Shown here one piece after another: positions 1-9,437 of a stretch of 64,000 nt of DNA. A program made the position numbers and the translations under genes. This stretch comes from Nocardia africana NBRC 100379 (lineage in GTDB: Bacteria; Actinomycetota; Actinomycetes; Mycobacteriales; Mycobacteriaceae), in the NCBI RefSeq assembly GCF_001612635.1, contig NZ_BDAV01000022.1:1-64000 (forward strand). Reading direction: 5' to 3'. A model generated the notes under the pieces. It ran no database searches and was not told the DNA's origin. It saw nothing but the letters and a program-made list of their open reading frames with translations. The number at the start of each line of letters is the position of its first letter. Position 1 is the first letter of the stretch.

Positions 1-94
1 CCACTGTGGGCGAACACCTTTCAGTTGAGGTTGATGCAGGCAGCGCGCGTTCGCCGCATGGTCTCACGCGGCGACGTTCGGCACGCGCCCTGAA

Positions 95-1537
95 TTACGC
101 GGAGATTTCCCTGCGGTCCCCGCTCCACAGGGTGTGGTACTTGCCGTCGGCGTCGACACGCTCGTAGGTGTGGGCGCCGAAGAAGTCCCGCTGCGCCTGC
201 GTCAGAGCCGCCGGCAGGCGCTCGGCGCGCAGGGCGTCGTAGTAGGACAGCGAGGACGCGAAGGCCGGCACCGGGATCCCCAGCTGGACCGCGGTGGAGA
301 CGACGCGACGCCAGCTGTCCACGGCCTGCTCGATCGCCTCGCGGAAGTAGGGGGCCAGGATCAGGCTGGGCAGCTCCGGATTCTCCTCGTAGGCGTCCTT
401 GATGCGGTTGAGGAAGCGGGCCCGGATGATGCAGCCCCCGCGCCAGATGGTGGCCAGGTCACCGGGGCGCAGGTTCCAGTCGTATTCGGCGCTGCCGGCC
501 GCGATCTGATCGAAGCCCTGCGCGTAGGCGACGATCTTGGACGCGTACAGAGCCCTGCGGATATCCTCGGTGAATTGTGCTGCGTCGGTGGGCTTTTCGG
601 CGAGCGTTCCCGAGGCCAGGCCCTGTGCCGCCTTGCGTTGGTCACGGGATCCGGACAGGGCGCGGGCGAAGACGGCCTCGGCGATCCCGGTGACGGGGAC
701 GCCGAGATCGAGCGCGGACTTGACCGTCCATCGGCCGGTGCCCTTCTGCTCGGCGGCATCCACGATGACATCGACGAGCGGCTTGCCGGTGGTGGCGTCG
801 ACCTGCTGGAGCACCTGCGCGGTGATTTCGACCAGGTAGCTCTCGAGGTCACCGGAGTTCCATTCGGTGAACACCCCGGCGACGCGGGCCGCGTCGAAAC
901 CGAGGGCATCGCGCAGCAGGTGGTAGGCCTCGCCGATGAGCTGCATATCGGCGTACTCGATGCCGTTGTGCACCATCTTCACGAAGTGACCGGAGCCGTC
1001 GGGGCCGATGTGAGTGCAGCACGGAACGCCGTCGACCTTCGCCGAAATCGACTCCAGCAACGGGCCCAGCGACTCGTAGGACTCCGTCGGCCCGCCCGGC
1101 ATGATCGCCGGACCGTTCAGCGCGCCCTCCTCACCACCGGAGATGCCCGCCCCCACGAAGTTCAGTCCCCGCGCCTTCATCGCCGCCTCGCGGCGGATGG
1201 TGTCGGTGTAGAGGGCGTTGCCACCGTCGATGATGATGTCGCCGGGCTCCATGACGGCGGCCAGTTCCTCGATCACCGCGTCGGTGGCCTCGCCCGCCTT
1301 GACCATGATCAGCACCCGCCGGGGCTTCTCCAACGCGCCGACGAATTCCTCGATGGTCTCGGTGCGGACGAACTCACCCTCGTCCCCGTGAGCGTCGAGC
1401 AGCGCATCGGTCTTGGCGACGCTGCGGTTGTGCAGGGCCACGGTGTAGCCGTGCCGGGCGAAGTTGCGGGCGATGTTGCTGCCCATCACGGCAAGGCCGG
1501 TCACACCGATCTGAGCGATTGCAGAGGAGGAAGTCAT
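95..1537 (-). CDS. gnd: 6-phosphogluconate dehydrogenase, decarboxylating (NADP+)
   Basis: Oxidises and decarboxylates 6-phosphogluconate to ribulose 5-phosphate in the cytosolic pentose phosphate pathway, making NADPH. The 480-residue protein has the Rossmann motif GLAVMG (14-19), the NRS triplet at 37-39 expected for NADP binding, the family signature GISGGEEGA (131-139) and the catalytic lysine in HFVKMVHNGIEY (K187). Length matches the long, dimeric bacterial form. The ATG lies 3 bases after the pgi stop codon, so the two genes almost certainly form one operon. Identification is firm. Confidence 0.97.
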   Translation of the reverse strand: MTSSSAIAQIGVTGLAVMGSNIARNFARHGYTVALHNRSVAKTDALLDAHGDEGEFVRTETIEEFVGALEKPRRVLIMVKAGEATDAVIEELAAVMEPGDIIIDGGNALYTDTIRREAAMKARGLNFVGAGISGGEEGALNGPAIMPGGPTESYESLGPLLESISAKVDGVPCCTHIGPDGSGHFVKMVHNGIEYADMQLIGEAYHLLRDALGFDAARVAGVFTEWNSGDLESYLVEITAQVLQQVDATTGKPLVDVIVDAAEQKGTGRWTVKSALDLGVPVTGIAEAVFARALSGSRDQRKAAQGLASGTLAEKPTDAAQFTEDIRRALYASKIVAYAQGFDQIAAGSAEYDWNLRPGDLATIWRGGCIIRARFLNRIKDAYEENPELPSLILAPYFREAIEQAVDSWRRVVSTAVQLGIPVPAFASSLSYYDALRAERLPAALTQAQRDFFGAHTYERVDADGKYHTLWSGDRREISA

Positions 1538-1540
1538 ATT

Positions 1541-3217
1541 TCAGATCATTTCATCAGTAGTAGCGGTGGCAGTGTCGGCCCCACCCGCGTGACGGACGCG
1601 TCGGTAGCGCATCATCAGCGCGTTCGTGGAGCTGTCCCAGCCGGGCGCACGCTCGGATTCGAGATCGTCATGGATACCGGTCGCGAGCTTCTTGCCGAGT
1701 TCGACACCCCACTGGTCGAACGAGTTCACTCCCCAGATCCAGCCCTGCACGAACACCTTGTGCTCGTACAACGCGATCAACTGCCCCAGCGTATAGGGAC
1801 TCAGACGCGGCAGCAGGATCGTGTTGCTCGGCCGACCGCCCGGGAACCAACGATGCGGCGGCCGCTCACCCGAGCTCTCGAGATCCCCGAACGCCAGCGC
1901 CCGGGTCTGGGCGAACAGATTCGCCATCAGCAGGTCGTGATGGTCCCGATGGGTATGGGCGGGCTCGAGCACACCGATGAAGTCGCTCGGCACCACAGTC
2001 GTTCCCTGATGCAGCATCTGAAAGAACGCGTGCTGCCCGTTGGTGCCCGGCGCGCCCCACAGAACCGGCGCGGTATCGACACCGGCCGGACGTCCGTGCC
2101 GGTCGACGGATTTGCCGTTGCTCTCCATGTCGAGCTGCTGCAGATATGCCGGCAGCAACGCCAGCCGCTGATCGTAGGGCAGCACCGCGAAAGCCTGTGC
2201 GCCGCAGAAGTTTCGGTGCCAGATACCCAACAGGCCCAGCAGCACCGGCAGGTTCTCCTCGAACGGGGCCGTGCGGAAGTGCTGATCTACGCTGTGGGCT
2301 CCGGCCAGGAGTTCCCGGAATTGTCCGGGGCCGATGGCGATCATGAGCGACAGACCGATCGCCGACGGCAGCGAATACCGCCCGCCGACCCAGTCCCAGA
2401 ACTCGAACATATTGGCCGGATCGATCCCGAAGGCAGCCACCTCGTCGGCATTGGTCGACACCGCGACGAAGTGCTTTCCCACCGCTTCGGCGCCGAGGCG
2501 ATCCACCAGCCACCGGCGGGCGGTGCGGGCGTTGGTCAACGTCTCGATCGTGGTGAACGTCTTCGACGAGACGACGAACAAGGTCGTCTCGGCGTCCAGC
2601 TCATCCAGGACCCGGTCGATGTCGTGACCGTCGACGTTCGACACGAACCGCGCCTCGAGCCCGGGCTGCGCGAATTCGCGCAACGCGTGGCAGGCCATCG
2701 CGGGCCCCAGATCGGAACCGCCGATACCGATGTTGACCACCGTGCGCACACGGCGACCGGTCGCGCCACACCACCGCCCCGACCGGATCGCCTCGGCGAG
2801 ATCACTCATCCGATCCAGCACCTCGTGCACCGGACCGACGACATCGGCACCGTCCAGCAGAACGGATTCCGCTGCGGGCGTTCGCAACACGGTGTGCAGT
2901 ACCGCCCGATCCTCGGTCGTGTTGATCCGCGCGCCACCGAACATCGCCTCGATGCCCGCCGCCAGGCCACGATCGCGAGCCAGACGCATCAGCAGGCCCA
3001 TGGTGCGGTCGGTGACCAGGTTCTTCGAATAGTCGAGCACCACGCCGTCGTGTTCGGCGGACAACTCGGTTCCGCGCCGGGGATCGCGATCGAACAGCTC
3101 CCTCATCGAGGTCGCGGCCAACTCCGCACGGTGAGTTGCCAATTCGTGCCACACCGGCAAGGCGGACGGGCTCGCCGGCATCTCCTCGTCGGTCGAGCGC
3201 TTCAGTGTGAGGTTCAT
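1541..3217 (-). CDS. pgi: Glucose-6-phosphate isomerase
   Basis: Interconverts glucose 6-phosphate and fructose 6-phosphate. The frame is open to 3301, but the ATG at 3217 is chosen because GAGGG sits at proper spacing before it and it gives 558 residues, the usual length in mycobacteria. Family signatures are clear: GIGGSDLGP, the sugar-phosphate loop SSKTFTT, FWDWVGGRYS, MESNGKSV and GTNGQHAFFQMLHQG. It is immediately upstream of gnd and divergent from a DeoR-type regulator, so that regulator may control this sugar-phosphate operon (inference). Confidence 0.97.
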   Translation of the reverse strand: MNLTLKRSTDEEMPASPSALPVWHELATHRAELAATSMRELFDRDPRRGTELSAEHDGVVLDYSKNLVTDRTMGLLMRLARDRGLAAGIEAMFGGARINTTEDRAVLHTVLRTPAAESVLLDGADVVGPVHEVLDRMSDLAEAIRSGRWCGATGRRVRTVVNIGIGGSDLGPAMACHALREFAQPGLEARFVSNVDGHDIDRVLDELDAETTLFVVSSKTFTTIETLTNARTARRWLVDRLGAEAVGKHFVAVSTNADEVAAFGIDPANMFEFWDWVGGRYSLPSAIGLSLMIAIGPGQFRELLAGAHSVDQHFRTAPFEENLPVLLGLLGIWHRNFCGAQAFAVLPYDQRLALLPAYLQQLDMESNGKSVDRHGRPAGVDTAPVLWGAPGTNGQHAFFQMLHQGTTVVPSDFIGVLEPAHTHRDHHDLLMANLFAQTRALAFGDLESSGERPPHRWFPGGRPSNTILLPRLSPYTLGQLIALYEHKVFVQGWIWGVNSFDQWGVELGKKLATGIHDDLESERAPGWDSSTNALMMRYRRVRHAGGADTATATTDEMI

Positions 3218-3370
3218 CGATCCCTCGAACTCGGTTCGCGCGAAATCGCGCATTTGATGCTCGGAATCATGCACATGCATGCGCGAACAAGTCAACACCA
3301 TGCTTGACTACGATGCAGAAACCGCACGACACTTCGCCGATGCACCGACCAGAAGTTCCGGGAGGCACCG

Positions 3371-4144
3371 TTGCTCGCGAGCACCCGACGGCGCGAAATC
3401 ATGCACCGGCTGGTCACCGACGGCTATGTCGAGGCCAAGACGCTCGCCGACGAGCTCGGCGTCGACGCGTCGACGATCCGCCGTGACCTCGACGCGCTCG
3501 AACGAGCCGGCCAGGCACAGCGCACCCACGGCGGCGCACGCCCGGCTCCCGGAGCCACCGCGAAGCTGCCCTACGCCATGAAAGAAGGCGAGCACCTCGA
3601 TCAGAAGGCCGCGATCGGCATCGCGGCCGCCGCACGCGTGCGCGACGGCCAGACCGTCATCCTCGACAGCGGTTCCACGACCTACGAGATCGCGCGAGCC
3701 CTGCGGAACCACACGGATCTGACGGTGATCACCAACGATCTGCGCATCGCCAAATACATGGCCGAAACGCCGGGCGTGCGCCTGCTGGTCACCGGAGGCG
3801 AGCTGCTGGGTTCGGTTTTCACCCTCGTCGGCGAGCGCGCGATAGCCTTCCTGTCCGACTACACCGCCGACTGGGCCTTCCTCGGCGCCGACGCGGTCGA
3901 TCTCGAGGCCGGCATCACCAACATGAACACCCTCGAAGTGCCCCTCAAGCGCGCCATGATCGCCGCCGCCGCACACGCCCTCGTCGTCGCCGACAGCTCG
4001 AAATTCGGCAGGCGGGCGCTCGCCAAAGTCGCCGGATTCGACGAAATCAGCGGAGCCATCACCGATTCCGGCCTGGACCCCGACCTCTCCCGCCGGTTCG
4101 GCGAGCTGGTCATCCGCGCCGAAGCCGCCCCGTCGCTTCCCTGA
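3371..4144 (+). CDS. DeoR/GlpR-family transcriptional regulator
   Basis: Predicted sugar-phosphate-responsive repressor of 257 residues. The N-terminal winged helix-turn-helix covers about residues 5-58 (STIRRDLDALERAG is the recognition helix region), followed by a DeoR C-terminal sensor domain with the ligand-loop signature LDSGSTTYEIA. The start is TTG at 3371, supported by a strong GGGAGG ribosome binding site at 3359-3364. It is divergent from pgi-gnd with a 153-base gap, which suggests control of that operon by a phosphorylated sugar. The effector cannot be named from the sequence. Confidence 0.9.
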   Translation: MLASTRRREIMHRLVTDGYVEAKTLADELGVDASTIRRDLDALERAGQAQRTHGGARPAPGATAKLPYAMKEGEHLDQKAAIGIAAAARVRDGQTVILDSGSTTYEIARALRNHTDLTVITNDLRIAKYMAETPGVRLLVTGGELLGSVFTLVGERAIAFLSDYTADWAFLGADAVDLEAGITNMNTLEVPLKRAMIAAAAHALVVADSSKFGRRALAKVAGFDEISGAITDSGLDPDLSRRFGELVIRAEAAPSLP

Positions 4145-4174
4145 TTCGCGAGCGGCAACCCGCTCGTACCCGAG

Positions 4175-4783
4175 TCACAGACGTGCGAGCTGATTCCGGA
4201 AGCTCTCCCGGAGAGCGGTTTCCGTGAACTGCGAACGGTCGCTGGGCTCTCGGGCCACCCGGCTCTCCCAGTGGAGACGAGCGTCGTTCTTGGAGATCCT
4301 CTTCGCGCCGTGACCGGGAAGGGCCCGGTATGCGCCGGGTTGCGGGATGGGGCGGTGCATGAACGCCCAGCCGCCGGTCCAATCGATGCGGACCTGCAGG
4401 CGCGCGCCGGGATAGAAGTCGAGCAGCCATCCCCGTCCGGTCAGCAGTGAACGCTCGAGGGACGGGACCTGCCGCGCGCGGCAGGTCGCCGCAATTTCGG
4501 GCGCGAGGCGATCGAGGGCACCGATCACGTCGTGCCATGCCACAGGCGCATCCGTCACCGACGCAGACGCGTTCGATTGCGGCTCTACCCTCGGTGTCTG
4601 CCGGCGAAGCCGCGGTCCGATCTCCACGGATGAACAGGCTCGCACGACTACCACATTCCTGCAACTGCGGCCTGCCCAGCGGTGAATCGAAAACATCTGC
4701 GCCCGAACAGATTCAGATTCGGTCGTCACTTCGGCCGTGACAGCGCCCACCTTCGCACATGCAAGCCGAGGTGAGATCGCCAC
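4175..4783 (-). CDS. Hypothetical protein
   Basis: No family recognised. The C-terminal two thirds looks like genuine protein with balanced composition (for example GRGWLLDFYPGARLQVRIDW, then WAFMHRPIPQPGAYRALPG). The first 60-70 residues are less convincing and the true start may lie further in. The upstream start is a GTG without a clear ribosome binding site. It ends 31 bases from the stop of the convergent DeoR gene and begins 13 bases from the end of the LuxR gene. No signal peptide or membrane segment is seen. Confidence 0.45.
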   Translation of the reverse strand: MAISPRLACAKVGAVTAEVTTESESVRAQMFSIHRWAGRSCRNVVVVRACSSVEIGPRLRRQTPRVEPQSNASASVTDAPVAWHDVIGALDRLAPEIAATCRARQVPSLERSLLTGRGWLLDFYPGARLQVRIDWTGGWAFMHRPIPQPGAYRALPGHGAKRISKNDARLHWESRVAREPSDRSQFTETALRESFRNQLARL

Positions 4784-4795
4784 GCGGACATCGAA

Positions 4796-5740
4796 TCACG
4801 CCGAACGGCACAGTCCGAGGCGCGTCGCGTAGACGGCCGCGGCGGTCCGGTTGGCCGATCCGGTGCGGCGCAGGATCGCCTCCACGTGGGTGGCGACCGT
4901 CGACGCGCCGATCCGCAAGGTGCGGGCGATCTCGGTGTTGGCGGCACCGTGCGAAAGCAGTTCCAGGACCTCGAGTTCTCGCAGTGTCAGTCCCGCGGGC
5001 GGCGGCACGGGGCGGTGCCGCACGAGGGTGCCACCGCGCACCTCGTCCACGCGGACCTCGTACACCTGCCCGCCGTGGATCACCGTCACCGGCGCTGCAG
5101 GCCGGGCGCGACCGATCAGGGCGGCCAGGTCCGTGCGGGCGCCCGCGGTCAACGGGCGCGGTGTGCCGTCGTGATCGATGAGCAGGGCCTGCTCCCCCGC
5201 GCCGATCGCGATGGCGCCGCCGGCGGCCGGGCGCAGCGGGTCGATAGCGGCGGCGAGTGCGTCGGAGACCAGGGTCACCAGCGGCAGGGTGTGCTCGTCG
5301 AGCGGGGTGTAGGTGCTCAGGTTCAGCAAGCCGAGGTAGCGGCCGTGCGGCGAGTAGAGGCAGTGGCTGAGCCCGTCGCGGAAGCCGTTGCGCCGGATGA
5401 TGTCGAAGACGACACCGCGCCGTCGCCGCCGGTCCACGTCGTGCAGCAGTACCGGGAGCCTGGTCTCGCGGAGTTCGTCGTACAGCTCCATATCCGGCAT
5501 GGCGTCGTTGATCAGATCCAGCGTCGGGGTGCTGTAGCCGAAGTTGGTGTAGGTGGTGTGCTCGCCGGTCACCGGGTCCGGGATCGACAGCGCGGCATGG
5601 TCGTAGGCCACCACCCGGCGCAGCGCGAACAGCAGACGGGCGGCCTGCTGTTTGAGCGGTTCGCCGCCGGGTGATCCGGCCGCCGCGTCCCGGAGTTCGA
5701 GCGCGGCGGCGAGACGTGCACGTACCGCCGACTCGCTCAT
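4796..5740 (-). CDS. LuxR-family transcriptional regulator with GAF-like sensor region
   Basis: A 314-residue DNA-binding regulator. The C-terminal 60 residues form a LuxR/GerE helix-turn-helix (LTLRELEVLELLSHGAANTEIARTL, then the recognition helix STVATHVEAILRRTG). The N-terminal region (about 20-170) resembles a GAF-type ligand-sensing domain by its pattern, and there is no receiver-domain phosphorylation site. It is divergent from an amidase gene with 126 bases between the starts, so it may regulate that gene. The ligand is unknown. Confidence 0.87.
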   Translation of the reverse strand: MSESAVRARLAAALELRDAAAGSPGGEPLKQQAARLLFALRRVVAYDHAALSIPDPVTGEHTTYTNFGYSTPTLDLINDAMPDMELYDELRETRLPVLLHDVDRRRRRGVVFDIIRRNGFRDGLSHCLYSPHGRYLGLLNLSTYTPLDEHTLPLVTLVSDALAAAIDPLRPAAGGAIAIGAGEQALLIDHDGTPRPLTAGARTDLAALIGRARPAAPVTVIHGGQVYEVRVDEVRGGTLVRHRPVPPPAGLTLRELEVLELLSHGAANTEIARTLRIGASTVATHVEAILRRTGSANRTAAAVYATRLGLCRSA

Positions 5741-5866
5741 GCGGTCATGGTAGGTGCGCGGCTAGCGACTTATCCGCGATTCCGCCTCCGCAATTCTGCC
5801 GATACGCGCCGTGATGTTCGCTCCTACCCTTCGCCCATCTGCCCGCGAAGCACGAGGAGAAATCAC

Positions 5867-7306
5867 ATGGATGTCGCCGAATACGCCGCCCACGACGCCA
5901 CCGGTCTGGCGGAGCTGATCCGCGACGGTCAGGTCAGCGCGGCCGAGGTGTGGACGGCCGCCGCGACCGCCCTGGACGCGGTCGAGCCCGAACTGGCCGC
6001 CGTGGCGGGCGAGCGCTTCGACAAGCCGCTCGACTACGACGAGTCCGGTCCGTTCGCCGGTGTGCCGTTCGCGCTCAAGGACCTCATCGCGCACGCGGGC
6101 GGCGTGCCGAGCCGCAGCGGCAGCAGGCTGTTCGGTGCGGGGGTGGCCTACCCGGAGGACACCCATCTGGTGGCGCGGTTCCGCCGCGCGGGCCTGGCGA
6201 TCGGCGCGATCACCCGCAGCCCGGAGTTCGGGTTCAACGCGACCACCGAAGCCCTCGCCTACGGCGCACCGAGCCGCAACCCCTGGGCCACCGACCGCAG
6301 CCCCGGCGGTTCCAGCGGCGCCTCGGCGGCGCTGGTCGCCAGCGGCGCGCTGCCGATGGCGCACGCCAACGACGGCGGCGGCTCGATCCGCATCCCCGCC
6401 GCCGCATGCGGTGCGGTCGGCCTCAAGCCGAGCCGTGGGCGGACCACACCCGGCCCGGACTTCGCCGATCCGCTGCTGGGACTCGGTATCGAATTCGCCG
6501 TCACCCGCACCGTGCGCGACTGCGCGCGACTGCTCGACGCGGTGCACGGCGCCGAGCCCGGCGACCGCTACCTGCTGCCCGGTCCGGTGCGCAGCTACGC
6601 CGAGCACGCCGCCGCCGGATCCCGGCCGCTGCGGATCGCTCTCTCCGCCACCCCGATGGATGCCGCCCGCGTCGTCGACCCGGAGTGCGTGGCCGCGGTG
6701 AACCAGGTGGCCGAGCGGTTGGCGGAGATGGGGCACATCGTCGAGGAAGCCGCGCCCGAGCTCGATGTGGCGGCCTTCGACAAGGCCAACCTCGACGCGT
6801 GGTGCAGTTTCCTCGCCGACGCCGTGCTGGGGGCCTCGGCGCAGCTGGGCGTGGAGCCCGGCCGGGAGTACCTGGAGGCGACCACACTGGCGTGCGTCGA
6901 ATACGGAAAGACGCTGTCCGCCTTCGACATCTACGCCGCCGACCGGGTGTTCAACCAGACGACCCGCGCGGTCGCGGGCTTCCTCACCCGCTACGACGTG
7001 CTGCTGACGCCCACGACCAGCGCGCCGCCGATCCCGCTGGGCCACCTCGACGCCGACGACGCCTCGCTGAGCGCCCGCGAGTGGTACGACCGGATCTTCG
7101 ACTACGGCAGCTTCACCGCGCTGTTCAACGTCACCGGCATGCCCGCCATCTCCCTGCCGCTGGCCGAATCCGCCGCCGAGCTGCCGATCGGCATCCAGTT
7201 CGCCGGACGCCATGGCGACGAGGCCACGCTGCTGGCGCTGGCCGGGGATCTCGAGCGCGCCATGCCGTGGGCGGGCCGCCGTCCGGCCGTGCACGCGGGG
7301 CGGTAG
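5867..7306 (+). CDS. Amidase (amidase-signature family)
   Basis: Predicted hydrolase of a carboxamide to acid plus ammonia, cytosolic, 479 residues. The frame extends upstream, but ATG 5867 is preceded by GAGGAGA at 5853-5860. The Ser-cisSer-Lys triad is visible: Lys71 in FALKD, the cis-serine in PGGSSGAS (about 147-153) and the nucleophile serine in GGGSIRIPA (S173). The substrate cannot be assigned, because amidase-signature enzymes range from Glu-tRNA amidotransferase subunits to aryl-acylamidases. The lack of gatB/gatC nearby argues against GatA. It is followed by a hairpin at 7315-7346. Confidence 0.92.
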   Translation: MDVAEYAAHDATGLAELIRDGQVSAAEVWTAAATALDAVEPELAAVAGERFDKPLDYDESGPFAGVPFALKDLIAHAGGVPSRSGSRLFGAGVAYPEDTHLVARFRRAGLAIGAITRSPEFGFNATTEALAYGAPSRNPWATDRSPGGSSGASAALVASGALPMAHANDGGGSIRIPAAACGAVGLKPSRGRTTPGPDFADPLLGLGIEFAVTRTVRDCARLLDAVHGAEPGDRYLLPGPVRSYAEHAAAGSRPLRIALSATPMDAARVVDPECVAAVNQVAERLAEMGHIVEEAAPELDVAAFDKANLDAWCSFLADAVLGASAQLGVEPGREYLEATTLACVEYGKTLSAFDIYAADRVFNQTTRAVAGFLTRYDVLLTPTTSAPPIPLGHLDADDASLSAREWYDRIFDYGSFTALFNVTGMPAISLPLAESAAELPIGIQFAGRHGDEATLLALAGDLERAMPWAGRRPAVHAGR

Positions 7307-7314
7307 CGACCACC

Positions 7315-7346
7315 GTGCGGGTCCGCGAGAGGTGCCGGACCCGCAC
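7315..7346 (+). terminator. Hairpin after the amidase gene
   Basis: Perfect 11-bp stem GTGCGGGTCCG / CGGACCCGCAC with a 10-base loop, starting 9 bases after the amidase stop codon. There is no T-tract, as is common for actinobacterial terminators, so termination is inferred from position. Confidence 0.6.
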
Positions 7347-7494
7347 GCCGGACCGATGGAGGCTTGTCGACATGATCGCGCGCGGCGCGGGGCCGTGTTT
7401 CGAGGCCGGGTCGGCTGCGGCAACGTGTGTGTTCTCGGCGGCCGGCCCGCTAACGACACCGCCTGGGACCGGGCCGCAAGAGTCGCCGGATGGG

Positions 7495-8793
7495 TCAGCC
7501 ACGGTTCAGGAGTCCGGACAGCAGGCCGCGCTTGTGTTCCGGCGCGATCCATTGCGCGATGGCAGCGACGGCCGCCGCGTCGACATGGTTCGGCCGCTCG
7601 ACATCCGACGGCACCGACCGTCCGGTACCCGGAAAGAACATGTGGTCGTCGGCGTCGAGGACCCGGATAGTGACATCGGCGCGACCCGCCAGGCCCTGCT
7701 CCCACTTGGGCAGATCGTCGGCGACGGTCACCTGATAGTCGCGCCCGCCCTGCAGGATCAAGATCGGCTTGTTCAGCGCCGCGGCCGTCGCGACCTGGTC
7801 GTAGGCGCGCATATCCAGCCAGTACGACGCCGGCATTCCGAACAACAACGCGGCCGCGGGTGTCTCCGGCGAGAGCGCGGGGCTCTCGGTCATCGCCACC
7901 GCTCGAGACACCGCCGCCACCTGCGCACTGGAGTCCCGCCGCGGGTCCAGACCGGCGACGTAGTCGGTAACGCGAAGTGCGGCACGCGTCATCGGAACGG
8001 TGTCGCCGGCGAGGATGACGACTCCCGCGACGCCCGGCTCGGCCGCCGCGATCCGCGGAGCGGCCTTGCCGCCGCCGCTGTGCCCGGCGACATACACCCG
8101 CTCCGGGTCGATCTCCGGCTCCTGCCGCAACAACCGCACCGCGGCCGTCGCCGAAGGCAGGTACTCCTCGACCATGGTGAAGCCGTGTTCGTGATTCACC
8201 TCGGGATGCACGTGGTTGACCTTGTCGAATCGCAAGACCGCGATTCCCCGGCTCGCCAATCCCCACGCGAGATCTTTGAACGGCTTGTTCGGCCCGGTCG
8301 TGACATCCCGATCCATCGCACCGGAGGACACGAGCACCACCGCCGGTTTCCTCCCGCGCCCCTTCGGCATGGTCAGGGTCCCTGGCAGGGTGTACGCCCC
8401 GGCCTCCAGGCTCACCTCGCGTTCGGTGAAGCGGCGCGGGGAGGCATAACGCGGCGGTGTCCACGCCGATTCCTCCGCCGGCGCGAGCCGGAAGCCCTGC
8501 AGTAGACCACTCGAGTCGACGACCATTCGAACCACCAGTCCGCCGGCGCTGCCGGTGACCGGCACCTTGGCCCGCACCATTCCCTCGTCGGCCGGCTCGA
8601 GAACGGTCTGCCCGACCGCCCGGACCCCGCCGATCTTGGCAGTCTCCGCGGTCCACGCGACGCGAACGGTATCGGCGGATACCGCCGCCGCCAACGCGGA
8701 ACCGAACAGTGACGCGAGCTCGTCGAATCGGTCTTCTCGCAACAACTCCAGCACAGCCGTCGCAACTTGGGTCGGATCGGTCACTGTCGCCAT
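7495..8793 (-). CDS. Alpha/beta hydrolase with N-terminal DUF3887-like domain
   Basis: A 432-residue predicted esterase or acylhydrolase. Residues 1-105 resemble the small alpha+beta domain (DUF3887 type) found before many of these hydrolases. The remainder is an alpha/beta hydrolase with nucleophile elbow GHSGGG (serine near 239), a likely acid in LQGGRDYQ and the catalytic histidine in DADDHMFF. There is no signal peptide, so it is probably cytosolic. It is divergent from a winged-helix regulator across a 10-bp inverted repeat. Substrate unknown. Confidence 0.88.
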   Translation of the reverse strand: MATVTDPTQVATAVLELLREDRFDELASLFGSALAAAVSADTVRVAWTAETAKIGGVRAVGQTVLEPADEGMVRAKVPVTGSAGGLVVRMVVDSSGLLQGFRLAPAEESAWTPPRYASPRRFTEREVSLEAGAYTLPGTLTMPKGRGRKPAVVLVSSGAMDRDVTTGPNKPFKDLAWGLASRGIAVLRFDKVNHVHPEVNHEHGFTMVEEYLPSATAAVRLLRQEPEIDPERVYVAGHSGGGKAAPRIAAAEPGVAGVVILAGDTVPMTRAALRVTDYVAGLDPRRDSSAQVAAVSRAVAMTESPALSPETPAAALLFGMPASYWLDMRAYDQVATAAALNKPILILQGGRDYQVTVADDLPKWEQGLAGRADVTIRVLDADDHMFFPGTGRSVPSDVERPNHVDAAAVAAIAQWIAPEHKRGLLSGLLNRG

Positions 8794-8800
8794 CGCCCTC

Positions 8801-8846
8801 TACCGTTCTCTAATTTTGCGATTGTTATCGTTTGGTGAGAACGGTA
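8801..8846. promoter_or_regulatory. Inverted repeat in divergent promoter (candidate operator)
   Basis: TACCGTTCTC at 8801-8810 and its exact complement GAGAACGGTA at 8837-8846 flank a 26-base AT-rich spacer. The spacer contains a smaller repeat, CGAT-TGTT-ATCG, at 8819-8830. It fills the 76-base gap between the divergent hydrolase and winged-helix regulator starts, so it is a likely binding site for that regulator. Confidence 0.6.
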
Positions 8847-8869
8847 GCAGCCTGTGCGATCATTGACCA

Positions 8870-9412
8870 GTGGAAACTCTCGAGGTCCTGGCCCACCCCG
8901 CCCGAATCCGGATCATCCACGCACTGCGTGGCGACCGCACGCTGACCACCACCGACCTCTGCCGCGTGCTGCCCGACCTGTCGAAAGCGTCGGTGTACCG
9001 GCACGTCGACGCTCTCGTCGGCGCCGGAGTCCTCGAGGTCGCCGACGAACGGCGGGTCCGCGGCGCGGTCGAGCGCCACTACCGCCTGCGCCCCGAACGC
9101 GCCGTCATCGACGGTGACACCGCCGCAGCCGCGACCATCGACGATCACCGCCGCGTCTTCGCCACCGCCATGACCGTCTTGATCGCCGAATTCAACGCCT
9201 ACTTGTCCCGCGACGACGCCGATCCGGCACACGACCCCGTCGGCTACCGCCAACACGCCCTCTGGCTCGATCCCGCCGAACTCGAGACCCTCATCGGCGA
9301 CCTGCGCGAGGCTTTGCTCCCCCACATGGCCAACGAGCCCACCCCGGAACGCTCCCGCTACCTGATCAGCCCCATCCTCTTCCCCGCGGCAGAAGGCCCT
9401 TCCGAATGGTGA
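8870..9412 (+). CDS. Winged-helix (ArsR-like) transcriptional regulator
   Basis: A 180-residue predicted DNA-binding protein. The first 80 residues form an ArsR/HTH_20-type winged helix: LAHPARIRIIHALRG, then the recognition helix around SKASVYRHVDALVGAG, then a wing ending in ERHYRL. No metal-binding cysteine cluster is present, so it is not a classical metal sensor. The rest resembles the effector part of the YjdC-like regulators that control hydrolases or exporters. It starts at GTG 8870, just after the inverted repeat, and probably controls itself and the divergent hydrolase. Confidence 0.85.
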   Translation: METLEVLAHPARIRIIHALRGDRTLTTTDLCRVLPDLSKASVYRHVDALVGAGVLEVADERRVRGAVERHYRLRPERAVIDGDTAAAATIDDHRRVFATAMTVLIAEFNAYLSRDDADPAHDPVGYRQHALWLDPAELETLIGDLREALLPHMANEPTPERSRYLISPILFPAAEGPSEW

Positions 9413-9437
9413 AGACCAGGTAACCCGGGGAACCGGC

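Noticed and set aside
134..3307. A 1057-codon open frame on the plus strand opposite gnd and pgi
   Set aside because: It is the antisense shadow of two firmly identified genes; at this GC content stop codons are rare in opposing frames. Its translation has no domain and is rich in arginine, glycine and histidine.
5762..8656. A 964-codon minus-strand frame across the amidase and hydrolase region
   Set aside because: It lies antisense to the amidase and out of frame with the hydrolase, and contains no recognisable domain.
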